Source: Opisthocomus hoazin (taxonomy: Eukaryota; Chordata; Aves; Opisthocomiformes; Opisthocomidae). Taken from it: a stretch of 64,000 nucleotides of DNA. Each line of letters starts with the position of its first letter. The stretch's first letter is position 1. Both the position numbers and the translations under genes were made by a program. Positions 49,434 to 62,100 of the stretch are shown piece by piece. The notes beneath the pieces are model-generated. The model saw nothing but the letters and a program-made list of their open reading frames with translations. It did no database searches and was not told where the DNA came from. The stretch spans positions 22,547,537 through 22,611,536 of the forward strand of contig NC_134428.1 in assembly GCF_030867145.1 (NCBI RefSeq). The letters are read 5' to 3'.

Positions 49434-50826
49434 GTTCTGGGATGTCCATGTCTGCCATCACAGCAGGGCTTAAACGCTCTGATTTCACCCATTCCTTCAA
49501 GGTGTTTCCCCAGTTCTGCTCTAGAGGTCCAGGATGACCTGGAAACCCTGCACTTTCAGTTGATTCAGTTTTCCCTGGAGAGAGCTGCAGTTTCCTCTTC
49601 CTTTAGAGCTGTCCAGTTCTTCTTCAGCTCCTTAAGAAGCAGCAGGTTCAGTGGCATCTATCACAAAGTGGCTTTGCAGTACTGGAAGTCAGCTGGGGCA
49701 TGGCAGGGAAGCCAGAGACACAAAGCAAAGCATCTTTGAAATGAGAGAGTGTATGCGTCCCTCCATGCCAGCTGCAGGGACATCTGGATGGAGCTGGCTT
49801 GGCAGAGCTTCAGTGGTCACCAGGGTAATGCATCACGGGTGGCCCCGCAGCAGAGCACCTCGGGGTCACGGGAGCCTGCAGAGGCACCCTGAGCCCCCTT
49901 TTGCTTTCCTTCGCACCCCTGGGAGCTTTTTCCCACCTCTTCACCAAACTTTGTGGGGCTCTGAGACTGCGGGCTGCAAGGAACCTGTTCTGCTGAAGTG
50001 ATGCAAGTGAATGTGTCTTAAAAAAACAAAGGAGGATTTTTTTTTAAAAGATCATTTCTGTGGTCTGATTTCCCCACAGATCCACAAGCAGTTGCATCAG
50101 TACAGCTGAGGGGGTGGAAAACTGAAGTGGGGGCAGAAAGGAACAAAAACTTTCTAAGTCAGCTCTACCACTGAAAATTTTCTGTAACTATATGGAGACC
50201 TATAGCTGCTTGTCCCTTCCAGACTTCGAAAGCTGTCTGGTTCTTGTGTGCGGAGACACAGGCAGCAGAGCAGAGAGGAGAGATGATTTGTTTGAAGCTG
50301 AACTGGGAGAAGCTTAGCAGGGGAGGAATCACTGCTTGTTCTGAAATAGGCTAATTATATTCTGTGTCCTTGGAAGCCAACCCTTTTCTACTCTGCTTGC
50401 ATAATAGAGATCCTATAGCTTTTTACAGAAATACAAGGGTTTCCCTCCCGTCACTGCTGTACACAGCAGCCTGTCCCACTGCCAGCCTCCACTGGAAGCG
50501 TCTAGATGTCAGTCCTGCATTCCCTGGAGCGCTGCTGAAGCACTTTGGATTCCTTGGAGATGGAAACCTTTCTAGAAACGTAGGGTAGAGTTACCATAAT
50601 TCCCTGCTGTTTGGGATCAAACTGAAGCCTGCTGCTTAATGGAGGATAAGTGGATGTAATGCAGTCAGTCAATAACCTTACACACACACGCAGAGCCCTT
50701 TGGATTACTGATTTCCAAAAGAGAGAGTCTTCCTCACGAGCCCTGCAACACACTGACTCAGCTCTGAGCTTTTGGCTTTGTTTTTCCTTCTTTACAAAGT
50801 GACTTGTACTTTTAATTCTTTTTCCC
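49434..50826. other. Intergenic, no gene seen
   Basis: Nothing recognised. Confidence 0.4.
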
Positions 50827-50871
50827 CCCACTTACTCATTTTTTTTCCCACTTATTCATTTTTTTCCCCCA
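50827..50871 (+). repeat. Short imperfect tandem duplication
   Basis: Two copies of a roughly 20-base unit, CCCACTTACTCATT plus T-run and CCCACTTATTCATT plus T-run, lie side by side in pyrimidine-rich sequence. A minor replication-slippage product. Confidence 0.7.
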
Positions 50872-53800
50872 TAAAAGTTTTCAGCTTGTCAAACGGCTCT
50901 CCCTCTCCCTGTCTTTTTTCTCTTTGCCTTTTGCAGTGGGAGGAAAGATAATAATAAAAGGAGCAGTTTTCAAATAAAAAGCCCCACGTGTTACCTGGGA
51001 ACTGTCTCTCAGCATCCAAATACCCGCTGGGGCAGAGATCGCTGAGTCCCCGCTGTTGTTTTGTACCCGCCAGACACTGTTTGTGTTTTGTCACTCAGCG
51101 CTGCTGTCAGCTCTGTCACTTGGTACAGGCAGGACTGACTGGGCCCTTGTAAAATAGGATTTCCCTTTACACCTCCCTGCTAAGCGCTCCTCACTCCTTC
51201 CCATCTTCCTGAGAGGGGAAATTGCTGCTTCGGCTGCTGCCATGGTAGCTCCCAGGCTGGAGGAATGGGTTTGGGACCATTTGCACTCTGTGCCTTGTTG
51301 TCTCTCTGAAATGCTTTTTGTCTTGGGCAGCCCTTTGGTCCTGCCTTGCGTTTCAGAGGGGAGGGAAGGGTGAGATGAAGGAGTCGGTGAGTCTGCATTC
51401 CTCTCTCTGTCAGTCCTGTGCTTAGCTACAAGGTGAGCCCTTCAGAAGTCCAGCACTCTCTGCAACCTCCTGGGACAGGTAGGTTTTGGCCACCTTTTTT
51501 ATGGCCCTACTGAATTGCTTTAGAAGGAGAAACTTGGAGGAGGGGGAGCCCCTGACCAAGGTATTCCTGTAAGACTGAAGGACTGAAATGGCTCCCTTGG
51601 CCCCCCAGATGGGGAGAGGCAGGAGGCTCTGAGGTTTTTAGCTCATTTGACTTTTATGAGGGCTGGAGAGACCAAGCAAACAAAGCCTCAGGGTTTAGTC
51701 AGCGCCAGCGGGTACAGCACGTGCCTGTTCCTTCTCTGCCCTCCTTTCGTTCCTGATGACAGCTCTTCCAAGAACGTGGTGTCTGCTTGGCTCGGGAGCC
51801 TGTCCTCGGGAATGAGCCTATTCATTGGGGCAGGAGAGTATTTCTTACCATCTAAGCGGGGGCCACCTTCTCTTTCTCCTCCAGGACATCTCGTTATTCT
51901 TTGAGCTCCAAGGAAGCTGAGAAAGGCAGGGAAGGAAGGGGAGAGATGCTGGAAGTGTCTTGAAGCATGGAGATGCCCTGCTGGATGGAGAAGCGATTCA
52001 GGCATGAGCCCAAAAGCTTCCAGGTAGAAGGGGCATGGCATTTTCCCTCCTTGCTCTTTCACGGAGCTCTAGCTTACAACCACAGCCTGTCCTTTTCACT
52101 TCAACAGTGGTGGGGGTCAGAGGAGTTCACAGACCTCGAGCTGTGGTTCCCACAGCATCAGCCTCCCCCAGGCTGAGGGTCTGGCTTGGGTCACTATAAA
52201 GGTAGAGCTGGAAGCAATGTTTGGAGCTGCAGCAGAAAAGCTCCTTTTCCCACACGCTGCTGCCTTTTGTTGACTGTTACAAACCTCTGCCTTGGCTGCC
52301 GGGACTGTGCTCTGGGGCCAGGAATGAAGCATTGCTCATCCTGCTCATCCGTTCACTACAGGAGTTTTGGGAATCTTTGTAAATAAGCCAAGAACATGAG
52401 AAACAGAAATTCCTCCCGCTCCAGCCCCTGCCTGACACTGCACAGATCCTTTGTTCTTGGCTTCCTTCTCCCTCCCAAGGCCTCAGAGAAGTTCTTCCAA
52501 CAACACACCACCCTGCTCAGCCTCTTCCACCAATTAGCAGTTATCCATTAACTAGCCATCAATAATTCCATCAATCAGCCCATCTCTTGAGGCTCTCCTT
52601 CCCCAGGTGCTAGCAATTCCACTTTAGCACCAACAAGAAAGGAGCACTCAAGAGCTCTATATATAAGTGCTTGTATAGGACCTCTTTGTTCTTGCTAGCT
52701 TTATGGTGTTCTTAGTTTCAGCTAGCCCAGAGAGAGCTTGGGATCAGCCTGTATCCTTCTTGCTAGGATTCCTGCATTCTGGGCTGCGCTGGCAGAGGGG
52801 AATCAGACCTTTCTGGCATTCATTTCCTTGCACTTTGTTGGAGGGAGTGTGTGAGGATGCCAGGAAGGCTTTGAAACAGCCCATCTGTGACCTGGTCAGG
52901 TGTGATGGATCTGGGATGTTGAGAAGTAAGCTGACTGTGTTGCAGTGGAGATGGTTCCATAAAATAAATGTTTTCAAAAAAGTAAAGTACAGCAGCTAGT
53001 AAAAGAAAGTTTTCAGCCCTTAAAGGGGAATCTGGAGAGAAAGAGATCCTTTTTAAAGTGTAAAATGGTGTCAGCAGGAATACAGTATTGTTATACCTTT
53101 GATGAGAGCCTTTAGCTGAAGATGGGAGGACTTGCAGGTTATCCCAGGTAGGAGGAGAAAGTGGCAATGGAGTGGGGGTTGCTTTGAAGTGCTCTTGTCC
53201 TGCAAAGAAAGGGCACACTCCTGCTTGCCTGCACCCAGCAGGAATCAGAAGCAGGGGACGTGGCCATGCTTGCTGCTCTGCCCTGCTTTCTCAGTGCTCA
53301 GCACAGACTTCCCTGGCCTTGTCTCTTCTTTGGGCCATATTCTCAGAGCCTGCGTGGCTGAGCTTGGAATTTCATTGCTGCTTTCCTCCATTTTCCATGG
53401 TTTGTCCTGCTTTCTCCCCCTCCAACATAACTGCAAAGCAGTGTACTTAAAACATCACCTAGCAAATTCTCTCAGCCCCTTCCTGGGCGCACTCATGTGC
53501 TTTGGTTTAGTGTTGTTTGAGGTGCGGATTTCTGATGGTTTGTTGTCTTCTATCAATGCCTGTTCTCCCCGTGCTAAAGGTGAGCCACAGGGATAGGACC
53601 AAGGCACAGGAGGAAGAGAGAAGGTAAGTGGATTAGGCAGGACAGCTCTGCATGTCTAGGAGCTCCTAAACTGTGTGATGGTCTTACAGGGTAAATGATG
53701 GAAGAATGAAAGCTGGGGATACCCAAAGCTAGCCTAAGGTGGAGGGGAGAGAAGGTGAAAGGGTGTGATATTCCCTGGAATCTGCTTTTTACTCTTGTAT

Positions 53801-55907
53801 CTCCAGCTTTCTGCTCCTGACACAAGCAGGACAGAACCCAGGTGGTATGAGTGGAGCTGTACCTGCTTTTGTCAGCTAGGAAGGTGTGTGTATGATTTGA
53901 TGCTATGCTTTTCGTGCCCAGATACCTCGTGAAAACTTCTACAGCTTGTCTCTTTTCACAGGGCCATAGTGGGGTGTTGCCAGCTATTTCCTAGTTCCTG
54001 AAGGGAAATGCTAAACAGGCACCCAGAATGTACCCATATCCTGTGAGTAAGCTGCAGGTGCTCCGCTGCACCAAGCTTGGTAATGCAGCTAGGCAGTGTG
54101 CTCGCTTCTGCTCAGGTAACTCAAAGGAAGAGGACAGTGGCTGCAAATTAATTACTGTTAATGATGCCACCTTCCTGCAGAGCACAGCAATTTCTGCAGA
54201 GGGCAGAAAGCTTGGTTTTATTGAGTGCCCAGTCTGTAAAGATGCCTTCTGGCATCCCTGCACTGTCCATGAGCCCATATGTTCCCAGTGGGAGCCATGG
54301 AGCCATCAGGCAGTGCCAGATGGAAGCACAATTTGACTCATGGGTCAGAGGCTGTGCAGAGAAGTCTATCATTCCCAGTCACTTCTCTAATTGACACAGT
54401 GAAAGAAGCCACATCTTCCTGCCTGATTTTGACCGGGTCTGTAATTGAATTCAGCTCAACATCTCCGCTTCAGCCCCCCAGGGGCCCATCAATTAATGAC
54501 AGATTTTTTCTCGCCTTGGGGATTTCTCCTTGCTCCCATTCTTTTTATTTAATAGGATCTAGTGAGAAAACCGGTAGTAGTAAATCTCCCACCTCCCATT
54601 TCCTACCTTTCCCAAAGGTGCCTCGTGAAGAGAAGTGCTTGGGCATTAAAAGAGAGACAAGGGAACTTCAGGGATTGAAACTGTGTGCAGCTTTCCTGTC
54701 TTTTGTTCATTCATCGTTTCTCTTGCTCCTCTCGGGTCTTTTGTTTTCTCCTTGACAAAACTGCTTGCGCACACTTCACTCAGGATCTAATGAGACTGTT
54801 TTAGAAACTGCAAAGCTGAATTGGATCCTTTTTTCCTCTGAGTGCAGTATCTATTTAACCTTTCTCCCTTGGCCTCTGTCTCTCCCAGCAACCTATTTGC
54901 AACTCCTATGGTTGCAAAGAAATCCCAGTGCTGACTGGGTTTACAATGGGGGTTGCTGGGGATGCAGGCAGAAGTTGGTGATACGCTGTAAGGTACAAAT
55001 TCAGGCTGGCTGCAGGGGGCAGTTACTCCATGGATCTGACTTAGCCTGGTCTCTCCAAGCCCTGCCAAGATGTAGAGGTTTTTCCTCGATCCTTGAAAGG
55101 GAAATGTGATTTGCATGTCAAAGAGAGAGAAAGGACAGGGGTCGGCAGTTCTCCAACCTCTTTATCCTCTTCTGCACTCTCTTGGCCTCCCCACATTGCC
55201 CTGGCTTTCGCTTTGGCATTCCCACGCTGCTAATGAGTTATTGCCGCATTAAAGGGTCCAGTCGTCATGGGAGAGATCTTGGGGTTTCTTAAAATTTTGG
55301 ATCCTGTTGAACATCATTGTTAAACTTCGCCCTTGCTGCTGCGTGCGGGGAGCTTCCCACGCAGATCAAAGTTCGGTCCCCAGCCCACCGGTTCTCCTCC
55401 ACAGGCAGTGACGTACGAGTCTCTGCACGCAGGAGGCGGTGAGGGGAGGCTGGTTGGGAGAACGTGTCTCTGAAGCAGTGACTGTTTGGTGAATGTGCAG
55501 AGACAAGTGGATTGGGTTTGGTGGTTAACTAGGTGAGAGCATGGTGTCTCCGGTCTGTGTTTTTAGAGAAAACTCACTAAGTCTGCTCCTTGTCCTTGCC
55601 AGCCATGGCTGGTGGTGGGTGGGATGGATGAGGGGAGGAGGTGATCGTTCTCTGACCTCTGCTTGGTGCTCTACTTTTCCTGTGTACACATGTGAGAAGG
55701 GATGTAGTTGCCCAGGTTTTGTAGGACATCTGGGTATGTTATAGGTGATACCTGCCTGAAGGGCTAGGAGGCAGAGAGCTTTTTCCCTCCTTCCCTTCAC
55801 TCTCTGATTCTTTCCCAGTTTCCAGGTTGTCTGGTTTGTTCTTGGAGGTTTTTGGGGTTTTTTTGTGTTTTTTGTTTTTTTTTTTTTCCTCCACACATGG
55901 CTGCCAG
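50872..55907. other. Intergenic, no gene seen
   Basis: No gene supported. The AT-rich block at about 54360-54560 contains TAATTGAATTC and CATCAATTAATGACAG, homeodomain-type motifs in sequence without repeat signs. A similar block lies near 55220-55400. Confidence 0.4.
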
Positions 55908-56152
55908 ATCTATGTTACACTTCTCCATGGGGACCCACATTCACTGCCCAGAACTCCTGGAGCAGGAGAGCCAGGAAGATGCTCATACACAGCTGGGAAG
56001 AGTGTATGAACCTCAGGATGTTGCATCCAGCCACCTGCTCCTGAGACCATTAAGACAGTATCTTCACAGGCTGCTGAGGCTGGTTACACCAAGAACTCAC
56101 AGAACAGTACAGCTCTGCAATGTCCCAGAGGTACCAGCACCTGCCGTGACTG
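55908..56152 (+). other. Possible unassigned exon
   Basis: It is bounded on the left by a strong-looking acceptor (a long T-run, CCTCC, then CTGCCAG) and on the right by a GTGAGA donor. One frame is open throughout, but I recognise no protein. This could be a lncRNA exon or chance. Confidence 0.12.
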
Positions 56153-59100
56153 GTGAGAGCAGTAACCTGCTCTCCACATGCTGAGACCTCTTTCATCTGG
56201 CAATGACAATTCTGGAGGCAGGGACAGTCATACTGACATGTGCTGGTGTCCTGCCTCCACCAGCTGTGAGGAGGAGGAGTTCCTGGTCATTAGGCTGTGC
56301 TGAGACATCGATGGAATCATTGGCTTAGGGAGATTTAAGCGTTTGTTTTCTGTTCACGGTGTCGTGCTTTCCCAGGCCTGGCAGAGAGCAGGGAAAAGTC
56401 GTATGCAAGTCTGAGTTCAGATCAGTGGGAGCAGTGCTGTTACCCTGCATGTGTACAGGATTGTTCTCACGCCCTGTTTCCTTTGTGGACAGAAAGAAGA
56501 GTTATCAGGAGCCTGCACCTGCTTCCAGCTGAGGAGAGGAAATGCTTCTGGAGGGAGCAGGGGATGGTGGTGGAGTCTGAGGAGTCCAGGAAAGATCAGG
56601 GCTCTGTTGGGCTCAGCGTGGTAGGGACTGATACTGCGAGCTTGTGGTCAGGGTGGTTGGAAAAATCATTGCTGTCAGCAGGAGAGGACTCAGAATTAAG
56701 GTTATCACACTGATGATTTGTAGAACTGAGCTGCTGGTGTGAGCTGCCCTGGGCCACACAGGACATGATCCCCAGCCCATGGGTCAGTGAAGGCTGTAGC
56801 TCCCCTCCTTGCACTGTCATCTGCCTGGCTGCTTACAAGTGAGGAGCATCCCAGCTGTCCCCATCACCCTCCCAGCTGCTTTTGGGCATGGCTGGGGCTC
56901 TTGGCTCCGTCCCACAGCAGCGCTTTAGTCCTGGGGACCCTGACGTCTGTCTTGGTTGGGTCCCAAAAGCCTTGGAGACCCAAAGGAGATGTCCAGACAG
57001 CAAAGCTGCATGGCCTGAGGGAAGGGAGGGCAAATACATCTGATTAAGGGGTGATTGTGTTAATGTGATGCATTAGTGGGGAAACTGAGTTAAAGGACTC
57101 CATCAGGGATGTAAAGTGAGTTGGTGGGAGGCTGAAAGTCTCCTAATGGGTGTTCTCCCCTGGGTTTTCTACACTCTTGTGAAGCCAGGACGTGCTATTT
57201 TCAGATAGTGCATTAACTCAACACTAAGAGGCTTCCTAGAGGTGGGTGGGGAGGAAGAAGCCAGGAGACAGAGGGAAGCACTAGAGAGTAATGCTGAGAG
57301 ATGCTGTTCTTGCAGAGGGTCACGCTGGATCTGAACCCCCCTGTGACTCTGGGCATGATCAGGAGCCTGGACACCCCAGCCATGGGGCATGAGCTGGTGC
57401 CTCAGCTCTGGACAAGACAACCCCAGCCCTTCCCTAATGCTGATGTGTCCTTGGAGGCATCTTCCCACATGAAGAGTTGGGCAACAGCACAACCGTGTGT
57501 TTCCCCCCCCCGGCACGGGGCACCCAGCAGTTCTCCCTACCTTTGTGTAATAAGGTTAAATCACTGCCTCATTAGAGACCACAAATGAAGTCACCACCTT
57601 TCTGGATCAATACTATTTTCCATGATGCACTTGTGACACTAAGTCCAGGAGATGGATTGATGCTGGGAGGCTGAAGCGCTGCAGGGGAGCTCCAGTTAGA
57701 CCCAGCAATGGGCAGAGTTTGTTACTGGGGAAAAATAGCAAGTTTCCATGGAGAAGAGCAGCAGCTGATGACAGAGGCAGGAGGTGTGATGGAGTGGGGA
57801 CATGAGGACAGTGCCCATGTCTCCTGGCACCTTGTGGGGCTTGGTGCTGGACCCCATTTTAGACTTGCAGGGCTATTACAGGAAGAAGGTCTTTGTCTGT
57901 GAGAAGCCTGTGGCAGCAATGATCTCCTCCAGGTGTGTCTGCTCTAGAAGCTTGGGCTAAAATGGGCTGTTTTCTTCCCTCTGAGCAAGGTCTGGGAGAG
58001 GAAAGGCCAAAGGAGCAGCTCCCACAGGGTGGGGTGGGTGCCCAGGGCTGTCTGATACCATACAGTCACCTCTGCACAGCAGATGCAGCCTTCCCACCCC
58101 AGCAGCCACCGTTGCACAGTATCCCTGGCCCCACAGTCCACAGGAACTGCCACCTTGTGCTGGCTGGAGCATGACCAAAGAACCCCTCCAGCTGCCTTGA
58201 GCCCTCTGGAAAGACATTAACTGGTGTCCACCAGGTTGCTGTGGCTCAGCTGAGGACTGGAGCCAAGTGAGGTGTCCCTGGGGCTGAGTTTGGGGTAAGT
58301 AACGGGGCGGTTTGGGTCCTGGGTGCCAGATCACTGTACTCCCAGATGCAGCCAGGCCAGGAAAAGTTTGCAGCCGGAGTGAATCCTGGCAGTCCCAAAT
58401 CCCAGCCCAGGGATGTTTGCACTTCCGCCAGCTCCTTGCTCAGAGAGGCTCGGCGTGGACACCTCTGTCCTTTCCAGGGATATGCTGTGGACCAGAGACC
58501 ACCCACCTTGTCCAGCCACCTGCCTGGCTCCAGATGCCAGGGCTAAGGTCATTACTGTATCTCTTGCCCCTGGGACCACAAAGTGTGGGACCCCCAGTCC
58601 TGGGTGCTTGTTCAGCTGGCCAGAAGGAGTAGGCAGGGCAGCAGGGTGGGTGGTGCAGAGCAGGGGCTACAACTCCCTTCCTGCTGCTGCAGCTGACCAG
58701 CACACTGCTGAGAGCTGGGGAGGGGAATGGGACCAGTCAGGTGGGTGGGCTTGGTGGGCTTAACCCTTCCAGGACAAGCCTGGCTCTGTTGAACAGCTCT
58801 GTGCAAAATCAGAGCCTTCTGCAGAGCCAGTGCTTCACAGCGTCCTCACTGGGAGCAGGGGGGGGAATTCAGAGGAGCAATTGTAGCCCTGAAACCATTC
58901 TTCACCCCACAGACCCAAACACCTCCTGCCCCCAGGGTGCCCCCATCACTGCTAAACCAGAACTCCTGGGTGCTGGCTGTATTTTCTTTCTAAACCTGTA
59001 ACAGCACAATTTGAGACGCTTGGCATCAAAAATGGAATTTCTCCTCTTAATCCCTCTGCAGGCATGCCCAGAGGTGACATGACGGCTGTCCCAGCCTTGT

Positions 59101-62100
59101 ATTTGAGCAGAGGCGGAGGAGTGGGTACCAAGGCAGCAGGTTGCTGCCCACCCCAAGGCGTGAGGGTGGGTGAGTGGGTGCATCTGAATAAAATACTAAG
59201 GCAACAGGAGGAGGGCAAAGCTGATAAAAATGCCCAGAGCAGCTGTGGCAGTGTGGGCAATGAGGTGACACCACAATTGGCTGTTGTTTATTTTGAGGCT
59301 TATCGTCTCTGGCTTGCTGAAGAAACCTTGTTCTTTCTGTCCCAAGAGCCCTCTTAGGAGCTGAAGCATTTCTGCAACCCAAACGTCTCTGATCTGTCTC
59401 CAGCAGTGATGCAGGAGCAAGTCCAGGGAGCAGGACAGCATCCGTTGTGAGAAACAGGGGGCTGCTGGCCTCGTTGGGCTGAAAAGGTCTGATTGAAAAG
59501 TGAGAGGAAGGAAGAAACTTCCATGTGTTTTAGGCTCAGGCAGGGAGCAGTTCCTGAGCTGATCCCTGACCCTGGGGAGCTCATCCCTGGGCCAGAGAGC
59601 AGGGGGAGGGCCCACAGCTCATGTCGGGGCTGCCAGGGCAGCGGGGGTGTCCCCACGGAGACAGAGAGCTGAGCTCTTTGCTCATCCCTGCCCTGCGACA
59701 AAGAAAAACACTCCTGCCAAGCGCAGCCAGAAATAACCCAGGGCTCCAGCAGCCAAAAAGCTTCCAAGGGTGAATATAAAAGTGCTGGGAATTTGCCCTC
59801 TCAGCCTGTGCTTTGGGCTCTTCTGCTGTCATAATGTCCCAGGAAGGGAAAGGCAGACCCTGAACCCAGCCCTGCTCCTGATGTCCAGGAGCCAGCATCT
59901 CAACAGCAAGCAGTTTACTCCCCAGTCACTCCAAGACCCGCTCAGCTCCTGTTTTCACCCCAGTCTTTTGCAGCACCATCATCAATATCACCATCACGGC
60001 CCCTGCCTTGAACGGACACTGGTGATGGACAGTACTTCCCCTGTGGGACGTGCTTCAGGGGCTGCAATGCCCCAACGTCCCTCAACAGCCCTTCACTTTG
60101 CTGCATCGCTGGCTCAGGATGCCCCTGAGATGAGGCCACCTTGCAATGACAGCCCTGGTGCCAGTGAGGCCAGAATTTGGGTGTCTGTAAGGGGAACATC
60201 AGAAGGATGAATAAGCTTGACCAGTCCCTTGCCCATGGGAGGGAGGAGCTGGGAGCAGTTAAAAACAGACCTTCCCTGTTACTGGAAAGCACGGCCGATT
60301 CCTGCGCTATGCAGATGGGATTTGAGTCACACTGTGAAGAAAACTGTTTCCCCGTGGCACATGTCAGAGGCTGCAGGGAAGATAAATGTTGCTTCATTGC
60401 TCCGGCCCCACTGTTCACCCACAGGGATCTTCTGGCCAGCTTTTCTGTGTGTCAGCACCTTCTCACCACCCCAGAGCAAGGGCATCGCGTGGCAGATGCT
60501 CCATGGAGGAGGAGACACCTCCTCACGCAGCAACGGCTCTGCTCCAGCTCCTAGGTGGCTCAAGGCTGCTCTGTCCCTTCACTCGGGGATGTAACCCTGT
60601 GCATCTCTCGGCTTCCAGCATCCATGCGCAGGCTGCAACCTTGGAAACCTCCCTTGCCCCTGAGCTGTCCCTGCACACCCCAAACTGCCTCTCTGGTGCA
60701 GAGTTCCAAGGTGGAATGGACCAAGTGGTCTAGGCACATGTAAGAGGTCACTGAAGACATGCTGGCTTTGCAAAATGGATCCCGTGATGGATACAGGATT
60801 GTCTATTTATTTTAAGTTTTATAGGGGGCATTTTCCCTTGCCAGGAGTTGGAGAATAGAGGACTGGGGTACCATCTGCCCAGGGGACTGGTGAATCATCC
60901 TATTTTCCAGTTAACCACACTTGTTTGCTTTGGGAGATCTCCAAGTTAAGGGGGAAGAAAAAGAAAACCCAACCCATGGATCTTTTCCCACACAATAAGA
61001 AAAATGCCTTTTTTTTTTTGTTTTTTTTACAAAAGCCAGTGTCAACTCTGCTTTTACTTAGCAGTGGGCTGGGTAAAAATAGACAGTGAAGTCATGACGC
61101 CTTCAGAAGAAGAACCAGGTATGGCCTGGGGAGAGGGTGAGTGAAGCCAGGCCTGGGGGAGAGGGACAAAAAGCCACGATGGGGGCAGGCAGGGGTTTTG
61201 TCCCAGGTCCGTGCTGGGACAAGGAGAGCTGTTTACCCCTGTGCCTTGTGATTTCCCCAGCATGTTGCTGGGAGAGGCAGGAGGTTCTTCGAAGGATGCA
61301 CCAGAGTTCACATGATGCGGATGGGGCTGTGGCCCAGCAAACACCAGGAGATCAGCTCTTTGCAAAGCCGAGATTTTCAGAGCTTGAGGCACACTGGAAA
61401 GCGAGGGTAGAGGCATGGAAGGGAAGCCAAGGGGTTGTGCTGCTGCTTTCTCCAGGACCATATTGCTGCAGCCTCTGCTCTTCATCTTCTGTTTGGATCT
61501 GGCTTCTTGTCCTGTTTTATCGCCATGCCGCGCCGTGAGCATGCTGGGCTGCTTGGAAGGAGTGTACATATGTGGGACTTTGATGTCTCCTGCTCAGGAC
61601 AGGGGCTGTGGAAGGCACTTGGCCACTGGGACCACCAGGACATGCAACTGATGCCCATATCCCAGTTCTGCTGGTGGGAAGCTCCTGTGGCAAAAGCTTT
61701 GTGGGGCTTTTAGTGCAGGGCTGGGGCACGTGATGAGCTCGGCCAGGCTCGGTGCCAAGGTGGCTGCAGGTGACGACCCTCTGGGGCAGAGCCTCTGCAG
61801 TATTTCTGCATCACAGGAGAGAAGAGGGATGTGAGGGCAACTTTGCAGCCCCCCCAAGGGAAAGTGAAAGCCCAGCAGGTACCAGGGAAATGGCGAATAA
61901 CCCCTGCAGGGCTGGCTTGTGTCAGGTGTGACTTGACTGAGTGCTGAAGAAGACCCCAAATTGCTGGTGCACCCCAGCCCTCATTGCAATGGGACTCTGT
62001 GCTGTCCCCTCAGTCACCACACAGCTCTAGCTCTGCTCCTGCCAAAGCCACAGCTACTGCATTGGCTTTGTACCCTTGCAGCCAAGCACCAACTTAGGTC

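Noticed and set aside
54028-54336. Frame with closely spaced Cys/His residues (IECPVCKDAFWHPC)
   Set aside because: The spacing does not fit a RING, CCCH or C2H2 finger. There are no splice sites that place it in a gene, and opposite-strand frames are also open.
57957-60733. Many 100-158-codon frames on both strands
   Set aside because: They overlap on opposite strands, have no motifs and have shadow-like composition. No splice-consistent gene model could be built.
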